From positions 1 through 6,299 of the forward strand of contig CAYGYY010000104.1 in NCBI GenBank assembly GCA_964354265.1: DNA of 6,299 bases, read 5' to 3'. Below are positions 5,449 through 6,299 of this stretch, piece after piece. This stretch comes from Fen731 sp964354265. GTDB taxonomy: Bacteria > Actinomycetota > Humimicrobiia > Humimicrobiales > Humimicrobiaceae. Each line of letters begins with the position of its first letter. Position 1 is the stretch's first letter. Below the pieces are notes generated by a model, which was not told the origin of the DNA, searched no databases, and saw only the letters and a list, made by a program, of their open reading frames with translations. The translations under genes were made by a program, and so were the position numbers.

Positions 5449-5812
5449 AGGAGAAAGTCTGAAAAAAATAAAAGATTTTTTCTAAGTAATATATTCATAA
5501 GGCCAAAAGTAATTATCTGCTTAACAATTGCAGCTATAGTTATCTTAACAGTTGCCTTGCTGATAACAGCGTGTGGCGGCTAAAACGAAAACGGGAGCTG
5601 GATAAACTTATTTTCCGGTGTAGGACAAGCATGGTCACCAGATAGCAGTAAGATTGCCTTTCTTTTTATCTGTGGGAGAAGAAGATAAAAAGGTATTTTA
5701 AATGAGTGGCTTCTAATTAATTAAGATATCCCTGACAAATTTGTCTGAAAGTGGCTGCCCAAGGCTTTCAATAGTAAGAACTTTTAAAATAATGGTTGAG
5801 ATAAAATATTAG
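5449..5812 (+). pseudogene. Decayed PD40/TolB-like beta-propeller lipoprotein gene
   Basis: Fragments of a lipoprotein can be read across two frames. A ribosome site AGGAGA (5449-5454) is followed by CTGAAAAAAATA (5459 on), where a start codon would be expected but none is present. In the frame starting at 5461 the text continues to a hydrophobic signal segment ending in the lipobox LLITACGG (to 5580), then TAA at 5581. The same frame goes on as NENGSW, then QAWSPDSSKIAF (5629-5664), the classic blade motif of PD40/WD40-like propellers. The reading then shifts frame at about 5665 to FLSVGEEDKKVF, stops at 5699, gives MSGF, stops at 5714, and resumes as SLTNLSESGCPRLS (5729-5770), also propeller-like. 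At least three stops and one frameshift, a missing start, and far fewer residues than a full propeller indicate a broken, truncated gene. Sequencing errors cannot explain all of it easily. An intact relative would be an exported, lipid-anchored protein. Confidence 0.65.
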
Positions 5813-6042
5813 ATGGTTTATTTGGCCGCCACAAGTTACGAAATATCTAGCCAATTTTTGAAGGCATTAAAAAGAATAATTAAATATAAAAGTATATGAT
5901 TAAACAATTGCTTTATTCCTATTCAATTTATACTTACAGATAAATTCCCATAAATTATAATCTCAATAAACTTTAATGAAAAAATTTATTTAGCAGTATT
6001 ATACAATTAATTGGGAATAAAAGTAGCTTAAAAATAAATATA
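5813..6042. other. Non-coding stretch between two gene remnants
   Basis: A/T-rich DNA. A 28-codon ATG ORF (5813-5899) continues the last frame of the decayed propeller gene but has no ribosome site and no recognisable motif, so it is not called a gene. The remainder (5900-6042) has stops in all frames, and I see no RNA gene or repeat. Confidence 0.5.
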
Positions 6043-6299
6043 TTTCCAAATACTATAGTTGACAAATGATAGATTCAGTTCCCATATCCTGGTTTTTCTC
6101 AATGGTAGCTATGGCCATACATCATGGCGGTGCAGGAACAACAGCTGAAGCTCTTAAAGCTGGTATTCCATCCATAATTATTCCTTTCTTTGGTGATCAG
6201 TTTTTTTGGCCAAGAAAGGAAGCTCTTTTTAAAGAGCCACAAAGATAATAGGCACAGCATTAAGGACCAGGGCAAGATTGAGGCGAAAAGAATAATTAT
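6043..6299 (+). pseudogene. C-terminal remnant of a family-1 (UDP-glucosyltransferase-like) glycosyltransferase
   Basis: The frame 6066-6245 reads IDSVPISWFF, then AIHHGGAGTTAEALKAGIP and IIIPFFGDQFFW. This is the sugar-nucleotide-binding signature of GT1 enzymes such as sterol and macrolide glucosyltransferases (HHGGAGTT and PFFGDQ with the binding His, Glu and Asp-Gln). Intact enzymes have about 400 residues; the entire N-terminal acceptor domain and the upstream half of the C-terminal domain are missing. A TGA stands at 6060-6062, just before this frame. A plausible upstream continuation (FPNTIVDK, 6043-6066) is in another frame. After PRKEALF the frame leaves the family pattern and ends at 6246, while another frame to the window edge reads SIKDQGKIEAKRI, reminiscent of the usual C-terminal helix. 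The ATG at 6066 lacks a ribosome site and is not a credible start. A fragment plus frame changes on both sides indicates a pseudogene, though the window edge hides what follows. Confidence 0.72.

Noticed and set aside
5950..5966. TTATAATCTCAATAAA as a second PerR-like box
   Set aside because: Only the left half site matches and no gene follows that it could control.
6066..6248. Reading the 60-codon glycosyltransferase frame as an intact small gene
   Set aside because: It covers only the nucleotide-binding signature, begins inside a conserved block with no ribosome site, and loses family similarity before its stop.

Overview
The window is AT-rich (roughly two thirds A+T) bacterial DNA from a draft assembly. 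A run of exactly 100 Ns (1969-2068) looks like a conventional placeholder for a gap of unknown size, so the left part (1-1968) and the right part (2069-6299) may not be true neighbours at the implied distance. TTG starts and A/T-ending codons fit a low-GC, Gram-positive-like organism. The tandem single-RCK TrkA pair on the left, however, resembles the paired TrkA genes of Actinobacteria and Chloroflexi. No firm taxonomic call is possible from this window.

Left part, all on the + strand: the C-terminal third of a P-type cation ATPase whose membrane motifs look like the Na+/K+-ATPase (IIC) group, then two TrkA-type NAD-binding/RCK proteins 10 bases apart. The second is cut by the gap. This is a monovalent-cation transport neighbourhood.

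Middle part: a DUF454 (YbaN-like) membrane protein gene on the - strand diverges from a Fur-family regulator gene of the PerR type, which is followed 24 bases later by a haem catalase gene. The 105-base divergent region holds a near-perfect PerR box (13 of 14 half-site positions). This supports an autoregulated perR-katA peroxide-response operon and raises the possibility that the DUF454 gene belongs to the same regulon. The PerR-type protein has Asn where B. subtilis PerR has the metal ligand Asp104. The catalase gene uses CGT arginine codons unlike its neighbours.

Right part: a hairpin terminator follows katA. After a stretch with no recognisable gene comes a structured 5' leader (about 4828-4914) with three mutually exclusive pairings: an upstream hairpin, an antiterminator helix and an intrinsic terminator. 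It lies directly before a gene for an unknown four-helix membrane protein. I recognise no known riboswitch class in it, and it is the best candidate for something undescribed here.

From about 5450 to the end the DNA looks like decayed genes: remains of a PD40/TolB-like beta-propeller lipoprotein with in-frame stops and a frameshift, then a C-terminal piece of a family-1 glycosyltransferase with frame changes on both sides.
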